Notes: generated by a model from the sequence alone, not told the origin. 64,000 nt of DNA from Flavobacterium fluviatile (GCF_010645065.1 NZ_JAADZW010000014.1:62001-126000), one strand, 5' to 3'. Shown: positions 17,758 to 29,443, numbered from the stretch's first letter. Made by a program: numbers and translations.

Positions 17758-17982
17758 GTCAGTTTTTTGGTATAAGTTGTTTTTTTTGAACTATTTTGAT
17801 CTTCAAAATTAAAATTTTCAAGTTTACGGCTTTTTTTTTATATTAAAATTTTACATTTACCATGTAAATTGGTTTTTTTGATTGATATTTGTAATTGATT
17901 TTGTTGTTTGTGTTTTTCAATTGTAACTAATAATTCATCTTTGCCCTGTCAAAATAAAATTTAAAAGTAAAAATATAAAATT

Positions 17983-19659
17983 ATGTGTGGAATTGTATGT
18001 GCCTTTGACTTAAAGCAAAAAGCCGAAAGCTTAAGACCTCAAGTGTTAGAAATGTCTAAAATCATTCGTCACCGCGGACCGGACTGGAGCGGAATTTTTA
18101 GTAATGATAAAGCGATTCTTTCTCATGAGCGTTTGGCAATTGTTGATCCTGCTTCAGGAAAACAGCCTTTATTTACAGAAGATAAAAAACTGGTTTTGGC
18201 TGCAAATGGTGAGATTTACAACCACAGAGAGCTTCGTAAACAATTTGCAGGTAAATATAACTTTCAGACTGAAAGTGATTGTGAGGTTATTTTAGCGCTT
18301 TATAAAGAAAAAGGAGTAAACTTCGTTGATGAGTTAAACGGAATCTTCGGATTTGCAATCTACGATGTTGATAAAGACGAATATTTTGTGGCTCGTGACC
18401 ACATGGGAATTATTCCATTGTATATTGGTTGGGACCAAAACGGAACTTTTTATGTGGCTTCTGAGTTAAAAGCTTTAGAAGGATATTGTACCAAAATCGA
18501 ATTATTTCCTCCGGGACATTATTTGTCAAGTAAAGACGGAGAATTTGTACAATGGTACAAAAGAGACTGGACAGAATACGATGCTGTAAAAGACAACGAA
18601 ACAAGTATTCCTGCTATAAAAGAAGCTTTAGAAGCTGCCGTTCACAGACAATTGATGAGTGACGTTCCTTACGGAGTTTTACTTTCTGGAGGTTTAGATT
18701 CGTCTATTACTTCAGCTGTAGCTAAAAAATTCGCTCAAAAACGTATTGAGTCTGATGATACAACAGATGCATGGTATCCGCAATTGCACTCTTTCTCTGT
18801 TGGATTAGAGGGGTCTCCTGACTTGGCTGCAGCAAGAAAAGTAGCAGATCATATCGGAACAATTCACCACGAAATTAAATTTACAATTCAGGAAGGTTTA
18901 GATGCGGTTCGTGATGTTATTTACAACTTAGAAACTTACGATGTGACTACAGTTAGAGCTTCGACTCCAATGTGGTTAATGGCGAGAGTTATCAAGTCAA
19001 TGGGAATTAAAATGGTGCTGTCCGGAGAAGGGGCAGATGAATTATTCGGAGGATATTTATACTTCCACAAAGCGCCAAATGCAAGAGAATTTCACGAAGA
19101 AAATGTTCGTAAATTAGGTAAACTTCATATGTACGACTGTTTGCGTGCAAATAAGAGCTTAGCAGCCTGGGGAATTGAAGGTCGTGTACCATTCTTAGAT
19201 AAAGAATTTATGGATGTTGCCATGCGCATCAATCCACAGGATAAAATGATCAACAAAGAGCGCCCAATGGAAAAATGGGTTGTTCGTAAAGCTTTTGAGG
19301 ATATGCTTCCTGAAAGTGTTGCCTGGAGACAAAAAGAACAATTTTCTGATGGAGTAGGATACAGCTGGATCGATACTTTGAAAGAAGTGGTTGCAAAAGA
19401 AGTTTCTGATGAACAATTAGCAAACGCCAGATTTAAATTCCCATTGCAGACACCAACTTCAAAAGAAGAGTATTACTATCGTTCAATTTTCTCAGAGCAT
19501 TTTCCAAGTGATGCAGCAGCATTATGTGTTCCTCAGGAAGCAAGTGTGGCTTGTAGCACTAAAATTGCTTTGGAGTGGGATGAGGCTTTCAAAAACATGA
19601 ATGATCCATCTGGAAGAGCGGTTGCAAGTGTACATGATGATGCTTATCAGAAATCTTAA
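17983..19659 (+). CDS. asnB: Asparagine synthase B (glutamine-hydrolysing)
   Basis: This 558-residue enzyme makes asparagine from aspartate, ATP and glutamine. The N-terminal glutaminase domain has the catalytic Cys2 (MCGIVCAF), IIRHRGPDWSG, SHERLAIVDPASGKQP, the NGEIYNH oxyanion motif, and SDCEVI. The synthetase domain has the ATP pyrophosphatase loop LLSGGLDSSITSAVA, LSGEGADELFGGY and WGIEGRVPFLDKEF. Size and order match AsnB. A hairpin terminator follows at 19688, and then a paralogue that lacks the catalytic cysteine. Confidence 0.95.
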   Translation: MCGIVCAFDLKQKAESLRPQVLEMSKIIRHRGPDWSGIFSNDKAILSHERLAIVDPASGKQPLFTEDKKLVLAANGEIYNHRELRKQFAGKYNFQTESDCEVILALYKEKGVNFVDELNGIFGFAIYDVDKDEYFVARDHMGIIPLYIGWDQNGTFYVASELKALEGYCTKIELFPPGHYLSSKDGEFVQWYKRDWTEYDAVKDNETSIPAIKEALEAAVHRQLMSDVPYGVLLSGGLDSSITSAVAKKFAQKRIESDDTTDAWYPQLHSFSVGLEGSPDLAAARKVADHIGTIHHEIKFTIQEGLDAVRDVIYNLETYDVTTVRASTPMWLMARVIKSMGIKMVLSGEGADELFGGYLYFHKAPNAREFHEENVRKLGKLHMYDCLRANKSLAAWGIEGRVPFLDKEFMDVAMRINPQDKMINKERPMEKWVVRKAFEDMLPESVAWRQKEQFSDGVGYSWIDTLKEVVAKEVSDEQLANARFKFPLQTPTSKEEYYYRSIFSEHFPSDAAALCVPQEASVACSTKIALEWDEAFKNMNDPSGRAVASVHDDAYQKS

Positions 19660-19687
19660 TAAAATTTATTTTAGAACTTATATTGCA

Positions 19688-19718
19688 GAAAAACGTTCTC
19701 TTTGAGGACGTTTTTCTT
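19688..19718 (+). terminator. Intrinsic terminator after asnB
   Basis: Stem gaaaaacgttctc / gaggacgtttttc with a TTT loop and one G-T pair, ending in a T-rich run. It separates asnB from its paralogue, so the two genes are probably transcribed independently. Confidence 0.8.
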
Positions 19719-19791
19719 GGTTTATAAAACTTGTTTGAAACGTTTTTTGTGAGTTTAATTATTTACAGTTTAAATGTTTAATTGAAATTTT

Positions 19792-19799
19792 TATATTTG
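19792..19799 (+). promoter_or_regulatory. Candidate -7 promoter box for the second asparagine synthetase gene
   Basis: TATATTTG is an exact match to TAnnTTTG. It lies 66 bp before the start codon and downstream of the asnB terminator. Confidence 0.5.
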
Positions 19800-19865
19800 G
19801 CTTTCGGCTAAGATTTTTTTTCAGTAAGTAGATTTAGAAGAATAAAATATATAAAACAGAATTGT

Positions 19866-21482
19866 ATGGGTGGGATATTAGCCGTTATTGGTAAAGGAAA
19901 AGATCCGCAGCTTGTAAGAGAACTTTCTAAAAGAATGTCACATCGGGGAGCAGATGAAAGTGATTTGCATGTTATGGAAAATGGCAGCATTTTAGCCAGT
20001 GAGCGTATGTTTATTATGGATTTGCATTCAGGAAAACAACCCATTCAGGGAACCAAAAATGCATGGATGGTTCATAATGGAGAAATTTATAATCATAAGG
20101 AATTAAGAGAAGGAGTTTTAAAACATCATACATTTAGAACAAAATCAGATTCTGAAGTAATAGTGCATTTATACGAAGAATTTGGTTATGATTTTTGTAA
20201 TCTGCTCGATGGTGATTTTGCTTTTGTAGTAAACGATGGAGATGATTACATTGCCGGAAGGGATCCAATTGGTGTTAAGCCGCTATACTATGGATTAGAC
20301 GAAAGAGGGAGAATTTATTTTTCTTCCGAAATGAAATCAATTGCAGATCAGTGTAAGTCGTTTTCAACCTTTCCTCCGGGTCATTATTATACGGCTAAAA
20401 CTGGCTTTGTTAAATATTATGAACCGGAATATGAAGAGTATGAAAATGCTAATCAGCCACTTGATTTAGATTTGATCAGAGAGTCCTTAATCGAGGCTAC
20501 CCGCAAACGTTTAATGAGTGATGTTCCCGTGGGAGTTCTTTTGTCGGGAGGTTTAGATTCGTCATTAACTTCAGCAATTGCATCACGATTATTAGCAGGG
20601 AGTAAGGAAAAACTGCATTCTTTTTCTATAGGTTTAGATGCAGATTCTCCGGATAATATTGCGGCTAGAAAAGCAGCAGAATTTTTAGGAACACAGCACC
20701 ATGAAATTCATTTTACTGTTGAGCAGGGAGTTGAAATTCTGGACAAATTGATCTATCATATCGAAACGTATGATATTATTTCGGTACGTTCGGGTGTTCC
20801 AATGTACCTGCTGGCAAAAGCAATAAAAGAAAAGGGAATAAAAGTGATACTTTCGGGAGAAGGAGCTGACGAGGTTTTTGGAGGTCATTTGTATTTTAGA
20901 AACGCACCGTCTTCTGAAGAATTTCAAAAAGAAACGATTGAAAGGGTTCAAAAGCTCTTTACGGCCGATATATTGCGTGCTGATAAATCAACAATGGCGC
21001 ATAGTTTAGAACTCAGGGTGCCATTTTTGGATAAAGATTTCCTTGATGTTGCAATCCGAATTAAAACTGAAGAAAAACAGCCAAAAACATATGAAGCTGT
21101 TGAAAAATATATTTTAAGAAAAGCATTTGACATGTCTGAAAAGCCATATTTGCCTTCGGAAATTTTATGGAGACAAAAAGAACAATTTTCAGATGGTGTT
21201 GGATATGACTGGGTGGATCAATTAATTAAGTATTGTGCTTCTCAGGTTTCAGATGAGCAATTAGCCGGTGCGGCAGCAGAATTTCCGTATAATTCTCCAA
21301 CAACAAAAGAGGCATATTTATACAGATCCATTTTTCATAAACATTATCCGCAAGTAAGTGCGGCACAAACAGTAAGAAAATGGATTCCAAAATGGCAGGA
21401 TAATCCTGATCCGAGCGGAAGAGCTAATGCAGCACATTTAAATGCAGATACTGAAATAGCAAAAACAGGTGTGATTGTTTAG
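19866..21482 (+). CDS. AsnB paralogue with Gly in place of the glutaminase catalytic Cys
   Basis: This 538-residue AsnB-like protein is encoded directly downstream of asnB. The synthetase domain is intact: LLSGGLDSSLTSAIA, LSGEGADEVFGGH, HSLELRVPFLDKDF and WRQKEQFSDGVGYDW. The glutaminase domain keeps its supporting residues: SHRGADES, ASERMFIMDLHSGKQP, HNGEIYNH and SDSEV. However, the protein begins MGGI, not MCGI. The invariant nucleophile Cys2 is absent, and no alternative upstream start restores it. Without it, glutamine hydrolysis should fail. The enzyme may use free ammonia, may pair with another ammonia source, or may have another role. The family call is certain; the activity is inferred. 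Confidence 0.92.
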   Translation: MGGILAVIGKGKDPQLVRELSKRMSHRGADESDLHVMENGSILASERMFIMDLHSGKQPIQGTKNAWMVHNGEIYNHKELREGVLKHHTFRTKSDSEVIVHLYEEFGYDFCNLLDGDFAFVVNDGDDYIAGRDPIGVKPLYYGLDERGRIYFSSEMKSIADQCKSFSTFPPGHYYTAKTGFVKYYEPEYEEYENANQPLDLDLIRESLIEATRKRLMSDVPVGVLLSGGLDSSLTSAIASRLLAGSKEKLHSFSIGLDADSPDNIAARKAAEFLGTQHHEIHFTVEQGVEILDKLIYHIETYDIISVRSGVPMYLLAKAIKEKGIKVILSGEGADEVFGGHLYFRNAPSSEEFQKETIERVQKLFTADILRADKSTMAHSLELRVPFLDKDFLDVAIRIKTEEKQPKTYEAVEKYILRKAFDMSEKPYLPSEILWRQKEQFSDGVGYDWVDQLIKYCASQVSDEQLAGAAAEFPYNSPTTKEAYLYRSIFHKHYPQVSAAQTVRKWIPKWQDNPDPSGRANAAHLNADTEIAKTGVIV

Positions 21483-21523
21483 AAATAGAAAAAGATCTTA
21501 GGTTCAGGAAAAGATAATTCAAA

Positions 21524-21565
21524 AAAAAAACCGAAATGACGTTAAAAAGTTATTTCGGTTTTTTT
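21524..21565 (+). terminator. Intrinsic terminator after the asnB paralogue
   Basis: A-rich lead, stem ccgaaatgac / gttatttcgg (one G-T pair), loop gttaaaaa, then a run of Ts. Positioned about 40 bp after the stop codon. Confidence 0.8.
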
Positions 21566-21665
21566 ATGTTATTCCTATTTTCGGAATTTTGATTTTATGA
21601 AGTTTGGAAATTTAGTATGTCTTTTTGGATTTATTTTCTGTAATTTTTAATAATTCTGTTAATAA

Positions 21666-23702
<2,037 letters not shown>

Positions 23703-23824
23703 TATTTGGCTGAATGTTTTTTGATAAAATTTTTATTTAAAAAAACAGGAAACTCATTAGTTAGTCGTTTAAACAATTTGTATATTAAACCTGAAATTAA
23801 TTAATAACCAATAAAGTATAAAAT

Positions 23825-24760
23825 ATGAAAGTTACCATTGTAGGAGCAGGAAATGTTGGAGCCACTTGTGCGGATGTTATTTCTTATCGAGGAATAGCCA
23901 GCGAAGTAGTATTGTTGGATATTAAAGAAGGTTTTGCTGAAGGTAAGGCTTTAGATATTATGCAATGTGCAACAAATACAGGTTTCAATACTCATGTGTC
24001 AGGTGTTACAAATGATTATTCAAAAACAGCCAATAGTGATGTTGTTGTTATCACTTCGGGTATTCCAAGAAAACCTGGAATGACACGTGAAGAATTAATT
24101 GGAATAAATGCAGGAATTGTAAAAACCGTTGCTGAAAATGTATTAAAATATTCGCCTGACACCATTATTGTTATGGTTTCTAATCCAATGGACACTATGA
24201 CTTATCTGGCTTTAAAATCTACAGGATTGCCAAAAAACAGAATAATTGGTATGGGTGGGGCACTGGATAGTTCCAGATTTAGAACGTATCTTTCTTTAGC
24301 TTTAGATAAACCTGCAAATGATATTTCAGCAATGGTAATCGGAGGGCATGGTGATACTACCATGATTCCGTTAACCCGTTTGGCATCCTATAACGGAATA
24401 CCGGTAACTGAATTTCTTTCAGAAGAAGTATTGGAAAAAGTAGCTGCAGATACGATGGTTGGAGGAGCTACACTAACAGGGCTTTTAGGAACATCGGCAT
24501 GGTATGCACCTGGAGCTTCAGTTGCTTTTTTGGTTGACAGTATTTTAAATGATCAGAAGAAAATGATTGCATGCTCTGTTTATGTAGACGGCGAATATGG
24601 TCAAAATGATATATGTATCGGTGTTCCATGTATAATTGGCAAAAATGGTGTTGAACAGATTTTGGAAATTCATCTGAATGAAAAAGAAAAGGATTTATTT
24701 GCTAAAAGTGCAGATGCTGTTAGAAGCATGAATGATGCGCTAAAAGAGATTCTGGCTTAA
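23825..24760 (+). CDS. mdh: Malate dehydrogenase
   Basis: This 311-residue NAD-dependent malate dehydrogenase is of the LDH-like (type 3) subgroup and interconverts malate and oxaloacetate in the TCA cycle. Seen here: the dinucleotide loop VGAGNVGATCAD, the acidic NAD-ribose residue in VVLLDIKEG, the substrate-binding arginines in IPRKPGMTREE, VSNPMDTMTYLA, and the catalytic histidine in GGHGDTTM. Length is typical. It is a single-gene unit with a strong terminator 20 bp downstream. Confidence 0.96.
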   Translation: MKVTIVGAGNVGATCADVISYRGIASEVVLLDIKEGFAEGKALDIMQCATNTGFNTHVSGVTNDYSKTANSDVVVITSGIPRKPGMTREELIGINAGIVKTVAENVLKYSPDTIIVMVSNPMDTMTYLALKSTGLPKNRIIGMGGALDSSRFRTYLSLALDKPANDISAMVIGGHGDTTMIPLTRLASYNGIPVTEFLSEEVLEKVAADTMVGGATLTGLLGTSAWYAPGASVAFLVDSILNDQKKMIACSVYVDGEYGQNDICIGVPCIIGKNGVEQILEIHLNEKEKDLFAKSADAVRSMNDALKEILA

Positions 24761-24780
24761 ACATTTAAATAAAAAGAATC

Positions 24781-24808
24781 AAGACTGCACTTTTGCAGTC
24801 TTTTTTTT
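24781..24808 (+). terminator. Intrinsic terminator after mdh
   Basis: Perfect 9-bp stem aagactgca / tgcagtctt with loop cttt, followed by eight Ts in total. Confidence 0.92.
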
Positions 24809-24828
24809 GAGATTAATTAATAAATAAA

Positions 24829-24859
24829 TTGTTTAATCATTTCGAGAATTATATATTTG
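24829..24859 (+). promoter_or_regulatory. Candidate promoter of secDF (TTG, 20 bp, TATATTTG)
   Basis: TTG at 24829-24831 and TATATTTG at 24852-24859, separated by 20 bp, match the Bacteroidota -33/-7 layout well. The implied leader is about 120 nt, long for this genome. Confidence 0.6.
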
Positions 24860-24985
24860 CTCGGTTTAAAAAAAATGCTGTAATTCGTGATTAAGGTTTT
24901 TTAGTTTTAAAAACTCATGTCAGGGCTTATTTTATGGGAATTTAAAACAAACTACAAACAAAAACATAATTAATTTTTAGTAATA

Positions 24986-27976
24986 ATGCAGAATAAAGGA
25001 CTTATTAAATTTTTCGCAATTCTATTTGCATTGGTAAGTATTTACCAACTTTCTTTCACTTTTGTGGCAAATAATGTCAAAGAGGAGGCTAAAGCTTTTG
25101 CAGGAGATAATCCTGACAAGGAATTAAAATATTTAGATTCTATTGGTAAAACGAAGGTTTTTGATCTTGGATTTACAGATTTTACTTATAATGAAGTAAA
25201 AAACAAACAATTGAATAAAGGTCTTGACTTAGAAGGCGGAATCAATGTAATTCTTCAGATTTCTATCAAAGATGTTTTGAAAGGTTTGGCTAATAATTCT
25301 AAAAATCCGGTATTCAACAAATCATTAGCGGACGCAAGTGCAAATTTAGAAGGGAATAAGACCTATTTAAATAAGTTTTTTGAAGCTTTTGAAGCCAATT
25401 CAAATGGAACAACAAAACTAGCATCACCTGATATTTTTGCAAACAGAAGTTTACAGGGAGAAGGTGGTATCGATTTTCAAATGACAGATGCACAAGCGCA
25501 AAAAGTAATTAAGAGAAAAGTTGATGAGTCTGTTGAAAGTGCTTTTAAAGTATTAAGAGAGCGTATCGACAAATTTGGTGTTACTCAGCCAAATGTTCAG
25601 AAATTAGGAGAAACAGGAAGGATTTTAGTAGAGCTTCCTGGTGCTAAGGATGTTGACAGAATCAAAAAATTATTAGGTGGAAAAGCTCAGTTAGAGTTTT
25701 GGGAAACTTTTAAAATAGAAGAAATCGGAAACTTTTTAGTTGCTACTAATGAAGCTTTAAAAAAGACTGAAATCAAGAAAACAGAGACTAAAGCGGTTGT
25801 TAAAGATTCATTGAATGCGTTATTAACTGACGCTAAAGATTCACTTGATACTAAAAAAGGGAATAATCCATTATTTGATAAAATATTAGGTCAGGGTGGA
25901 GGACCGGTTTTAGGTTATTTTGCCCCAAAAGATACTGCGGTTATTAATGAGTATTTTAAAAGGCCGGAAATCAGAGTGCTGTTGGCCGGAGACCAGCACA
26001 ACGCAAAATTTGTATGGAGCAAGCCTACTACTATTAAAGATCCAAAAGCTAAAGATATAGCTTCTGCTAAAGATATTGAGGTAGTTGAACTGTATGCTTT
26101 AAAAGGGAACAGAGATAATGCTCCTGCTATGAGCGGTGGTGTAGTGACGGATGCAAAAGATACTTTTGATCAATTAGGAAAACCGGCTGTTTCTATGCAA
26201 ATGAACAGTCAGGGTGCTAAAATCTGGGAAGAATTAACAGGAAGAGCTTTTGCTCAAAAAAGTTATATCGCTATTGTTCTGGATAATGTAGTTTATTCTG
26301 CACCGGGAGTAACAAGCGGACCTATCGCCGGAGGAAGATCTGAAATTACAGGTTCTTTTGATGTTGCTGAAACTAAAGATTTAGCTAACGTATTAAATGC
26401 AGGTAAATTACCGGCTTCTGCAGATATTGTTCAGTCAACTGTTGTGGGACCATCTTTAGGTCAGGCTGCGATTGATGCGGGAACGATTTCAGCTGTATTA
26501 GGATTTTTATTGGTTTGTTTATGGATGGTATTCTATTATGGTAAAGCTGGTTGGTATGCAAACCTTGCGTTATTATTAAACTTACTTTTCCTGTTCGGAA
26601 TTATGGCAAGTTTTGGTTTTGTATTGACATTGCCAGGGATTGCGGGTATCGTATTAACATTGGGTACTGCTGTAGACGCGAACATTATTATATTTGAAAG
26701 AGCTAAAGAAGAATTACGTGAAGGGAAATCATTGTCTGAAGCTGTAGTGGCTTCTTACGGATGGCACGGTGCGATGCGTTCTATCATTGATGCAAACGTT
26801 ACTCACGTATTGACCGGAGCAATCTTGTTTATATTTGGAACAGGACCAATTAAAGGTTTTGCATTAACATTGCTTATTGGTATCGTAACTTCATTGTTTA
26901 CTTCAATCTTTATTGCCAGAATTTTCATTGACAGAAATATTGCAGGAAAAGCAGATTTGACTTTCTCTACAAACATTACTAAAAACTGGTTTACTAATTT
27001 CCACTTTGACTTTATTAAGATCAAAAAATTCACTTATATTTTCTCTTCAATTGTAGTTGTAGTGAGTTTAATTTCTATCTTCTTTGTTAACGGATTAGAT
27101 GAAGGTGTTGACTTTGTAGGAGGTAGAACATTCCAGGTTAAATTTGAGAAACCTGTAGATGCAACGGCTGTTTCAGATGAATTGTCTGCCGCTTTTGGAA
27201 CTCCTGTTGAAGCTAAAATTTTAGGGGATGATGATCAGTTGAAAATCACAACTAAATACAAAATCAAAGAAGACGGTGTAGCTGTTGATGAGGAAGTGAA
27301 TCAGAAATTATATAAAGCTTTAGCGAAATATTTCCCTAATGTTACGTATGAAAAATTCACAAATACTTATGATGGAAAAGCGATTGGAGTTTTACAGGCT
27401 TCTAAAGTTGGGGCATCTATTTCGGAGGATATTAAAACTAACTCATACTGGGCAGTTCTTGGTGCGATGGCAGTTATTTTCTTATATTTAATGATTTCTT
27501 TCCGTAAATGGCAATATTCTTTAGGTGCTATTGCAGCTGTTGCGCATGACGTAATTTTTGTATTGGGAATCTACTCATTATGTTACAAATTCATGCCTTT
27601 CCACATGGAAATGGATCAGCACTTTATCGCTGCGATTCTTACCGTTATTGGCTACTCTATGAATGATACTGTAATTGTATTTGACAGAATCAGAGAATTT
27701 ATCATCGGAAACCGTAAAGGCAGTTTTGAAGATATCGTAAATGCTTCTATTAATACAACTTTATCAAGAACATTGAATACTTCATTAATGATGATTATCG
27801 TGCTATTAACGATGTTTATCTTTGGAGGAGAGTCAATCAGAGGATTTATATTTGCCATGTTAGTTGGTATTATCGTAGGTACTTATTCATCATTATTTAT
27901 CGCTACGCCTGTATTGGTTGATACGATTTCAAGTGATGACAAACATACAATTGAAGACAAACATAATAAGGTGTAA
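24986..27976 (+). CDS. secDF: Fused protein translocase subunit SecDF
   Basis: This 996-residue fusion of SecD and SecF is the usual form in Bacteroidota and not a frameshift. It uses the proton gradient to help export through SecYEG. The SecD half begins with one membrane helix, then NKGLDLEGGINVIL, the periplasmic P1 region, and the helical block with TLGTAVDANIIIFERAKEEL. The SecF half begins near residue 675 with GLDEGVDFVGGRTFQVKF and ends with SMNDTVIVFDRIREF and a final helix cluster. An Ala/Lys-rich insertion at about 255-300 lies inside P1. A single-gene unit with a clear terminator. Confidence 0.96.
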   Translation: MQNKGLIKFFAILFALVSIYQLSFTFVANNVKEEAKAFAGDNPDKELKYLDSIGKTKVFDLGFTDFTYNEVKNKQLNKGLDLEGGINVILQISIKDVLKGLANNSKNPVFNKSLADASANLEGNKTYLNKFFEAFEANSNGTTKLASPDIFANRSLQGEGGIDFQMTDAQAQKVIKRKVDESVESAFKVLRERIDKFGVTQPNVQKLGETGRILVELPGAKDVDRIKKLLGGKAQLEFWETFKIEEIGNFLVATNEALKKTEIKKTETKAVVKDSLNALLTDAKDSLDTKKGNNPLFDKILGQGGGPVLGYFAPKDTAVINEYFKRPEIRVLLAGDQHNAKFVWSKPTTIKDPKAKDIASAKDIEVVELYALKGNRDNAPAMSGGVVTDAKDTFDQLGKPAVSMQMNSQGAKIWEELTGRAFAQKSYIAIVLDNVVYSAPGVTSGPIAGGRSEITGSFDVAETKDLANVLNAGKLPASADIVQSTVVGPSLGQAAIDAGTISAVLGFLLVCLWMVFYYGKAGWYANLALLLNLLFLFGIMASFGFVLTLPGIAGIVLTLGTAVDANIIIFERAKEELREGKSLSEAVVASYGWHGAMRSIIDANVTHVLTGAILFIFGTGPIKGFALTLLIGIVTSLFTSIFIARIFIDRNIAGKADLTFSTNITKNWFTNFHFDFIKIKKFTYIFSSIVVVVSLISIFFVNGLDEGVDFVGGRTFQVKFEKPVDATAVSDELSAAFGTPVEAKILGDDDQLKITTKYKIKEDGVAVDEEVNQKLYKALAKYFPNVTYEKFTNTYDGKAIGVLQASKVGASISEDIKTNSYWAVLGAMAVIFLYLMISFRKWQYSLGAIAAVAHDVIFVLGIYSLCYKFMPFHMEMDQHFIAAILTVIGYSMNDTVIVFDRIREFIIGNRKGSFEDIVNASINTTLSRTLNTSLMMIIVLLTMFIFGGESIRGFIFAMLVGIIVGTYSSLFIATPVLVDTISSDDKHTIEDKHNKV

Positions 27977-27997
27977 TTACCCTTTGTTTATATAGAG

Positions 27998-28029
27998 AAA
28001 GATCCGGTGAAAGCTGGATCTTTTTTTTT
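27998..28029 (+). terminator. Intrinsic terminator after secDF
   Basis: Stem aaagatcc / ggatcttt closing a short GC-containing loop, then nine Ts, 22 bp after the stop. Confidence 0.85.
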
Positions 28030-28393
28030 GTCTTAATTTTTTTTATGGTAAAATATTTTTATTGCAGAAATTCAAAATTTGTAATTCAGAATTTTATTCT
28101 TATCATAAAAACACTTCTTTTATTATTTGCCAGTTGTTGTTTTTTTGTATGTAATTAATTCTTTAAGTCAGTTAACTTTATGAAGACCTAGCGCTAAGCT
28201 TTTTGTAAAAGATATTTCTAATTTAGCCCTGATGGGAGCGATATCCTTTTTATGGCTTCTTTAGCCAGAAAAAGATATAGCGGACAGCAGGACTGAAGTT
28301 TATTGTAATTGATAAAGTTCTGCTCTAAATAAAAATTAAAAGTAAATGGTGAGATTATTAATATTAAGGAAGAGCTCAGACGTAAATTTAAAG
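28030..28393. other. Intergenic region with one diverged hairpin repeat
   Basis: The space between convergent secDF and lgt is long for this genome. It holds repeat copy A (28222-28294). A 70-codon minus-strand frame across the repeat and a 37-codon plus-strand frame at 28045 look like chance. No other feature was found. Confidence 0.6.
28222..28294 (-). repeat. Dispersed hairpin repeat, copy A (diverged)
   Basis: On the minus strand this segment aligns with the copies at 31201 and 46545. It shares the TTTAGCCCTGAT end, the ATCCTTTTTATGGC core and the AGATATAGCGGA segment. Its core stem is TTTTTcTGGCT / AGCCAtAAAAA, with one mismatch and loop AAAGA. Its far end differs from the other copies. 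Confidence 0.8.
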
Positions 28394-28430
28394 CAAAAAA
28401 ATGCCCAATACGTTTAAAAGCATTGGGCAT
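28394..28430 (-). terminator. Intrinsic terminator after lgt
   Basis: Read on the minus strand, stem atgcccaat / attgggcat is followed by seven Ts, 18 bp beyond the lgt stop codon. Confidence 0.88.
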
Positions 28431-28447
28431 ATTACATTGATTTTTTT

Positions 28448-29380
28448 TTATGATGCTGATAGAGGATTTCTTTGTGCTCTAATGATGAAGAAAAGACCGA
28501 TTATGATAAAAGGTATGCTTAGCCATTGTCCTGTTGAGAAGTATCCTAATGTGCTTTCAAAACCTCCCTGACTTTCTTTTACAAATTCGACTATGAATCT
28601 TACTACAAATAAAAGGACTAAAAACAGGCCAAATAAATAACCTGATTTAAGTCTTGCATTTGTTTTCCAATATAAAAAGAATAAGATAGCAAATACAAAA
28701 ATGTAACAAAACGCTTCGTATAATTGTGTTGGATGTTTTGCGGGAACCTGAGCTAACAAGTCAGCAAATTTTGGGTCGGTTGCAATGGCAGTGTAAGCTT
28801 GTTTTGGGTCTGCAATTCCTGTTTTACTGACTACCTCGTTTTTACTGAACTGATCATGTAAAAAGCGGATTCCAAAAGCGGAATTTGTTTCGTTTCCAAT
28901 GATTTCAGAATTCATAAAATTTCCTATACGTACAAATATAGCCCCGCTGGCTACGGGAATAACTACGCGGTCTAAAATCCATAATAAAGGACGTTTTAGA
29001 ATCATTTTGCTGTAATAATACATAGCGATAATAATGGCAATTGCTGCGCCATGACTAGCTAATCCCTGGAATCCTGTAAACTGGAATTCCGGCTCCAATT
29101 TGAATGGTAAAAATATTTCAAGTAAATGATTTCTGAAATATTCCCAATCATAAAACAGAACATGTCCTAAACGTGCGCCAATTAAAGTTGCTAAAACAGT
29201 CCAGACAAATAGAGAATCCAGTTTGTCAATTGATTCGTTTTCGCGTTCGAATATCTTTTTCATCAGGAACCATCCTAATCCAAAAGCAATAACGAACATT
29301 AAACTGTAATAGCGAATCATAAAAAATCCTAAATCGATTCCCTCAGAAGGATTCCAAACGATATTTAAGGCATGTGTCAT
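28448..29380 (-). CDS. lgt: Prolipoprotein diacylglyceryl transferase
   Basis: This 310-residue polytopic membrane enzyme transfers diacylglyceryl from phosphatidylglycerol to the lipobox cysteine of prolipoproteins. Seen here: IRYYSLMFVIAFGLGW near the start, TLIGARLGHVLFYDWEYF, QGLASHGAAIAIIIAMYY, and the family signature VRIGNFMNSEIIGNET with its essential arginine. HPTQLYEAFCYIFVF is also typical. Length is normal. It follows yidD by 63 bp and cysS further upstream on the same strand, so a cysS-yidD-lgt operon is likely. Lipoproteins encoded in this window, such as that at 40773, would be substrates. Confidence 0.95.
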   Translation of the reverse strand: MTHALNIVWNPSEGIDLGFFMIRYYSLMFVIAFGLGWFLMKKIFERENESIDKLDSLFVWTVLATLIGARLGHVLFYDWEYFRNHLLEIFLPFKLEPEFQFTGFQGLASHGAAIAIIIAMYYYSKMILKRPLLWILDRVVIPVASGAIFVRIGNFMNSEIIGNETNSAFGIRFLHDQFSKNEVVSKTGIADPKQAYTAIATDPKFADLLAQVPAKHPTQLYEAFCYIFVFAILFFLYWKTNARLKSGYLFGLFLVLLFVVRFIVEFVKESQGGFESTLGYFSTGQWLSIPFIIIGLFFIIRAQRNPLSAS

Positions 29381-29443
29381 ATAGTAAATTGTTATGTTTT
29401 TGTAAAAATAAATATTTAAAGCAGAGTAAGTCTTTATTTAAAG

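Noticed and set aside
24986..27976. A possible fusion artefact of secD and secF
   Set aside because: A fused SecDF is the normal form in Bacteroidota and the frame is continuous.
28045..28158. A 37-codon plus-strand frame ending in a cysteine-rich hydrophobic stretch
   Set aside because: It starts right after the secDF terminator with no promoter box. The composition is that of AT-rich spacer, and no family resemblance was seen.
28218..28430. A 70-codon minus-strand frame after lgt
   Set aside because: It runs across repeat copy A and into the lgt terminator, so it is a by-product of the repeat.
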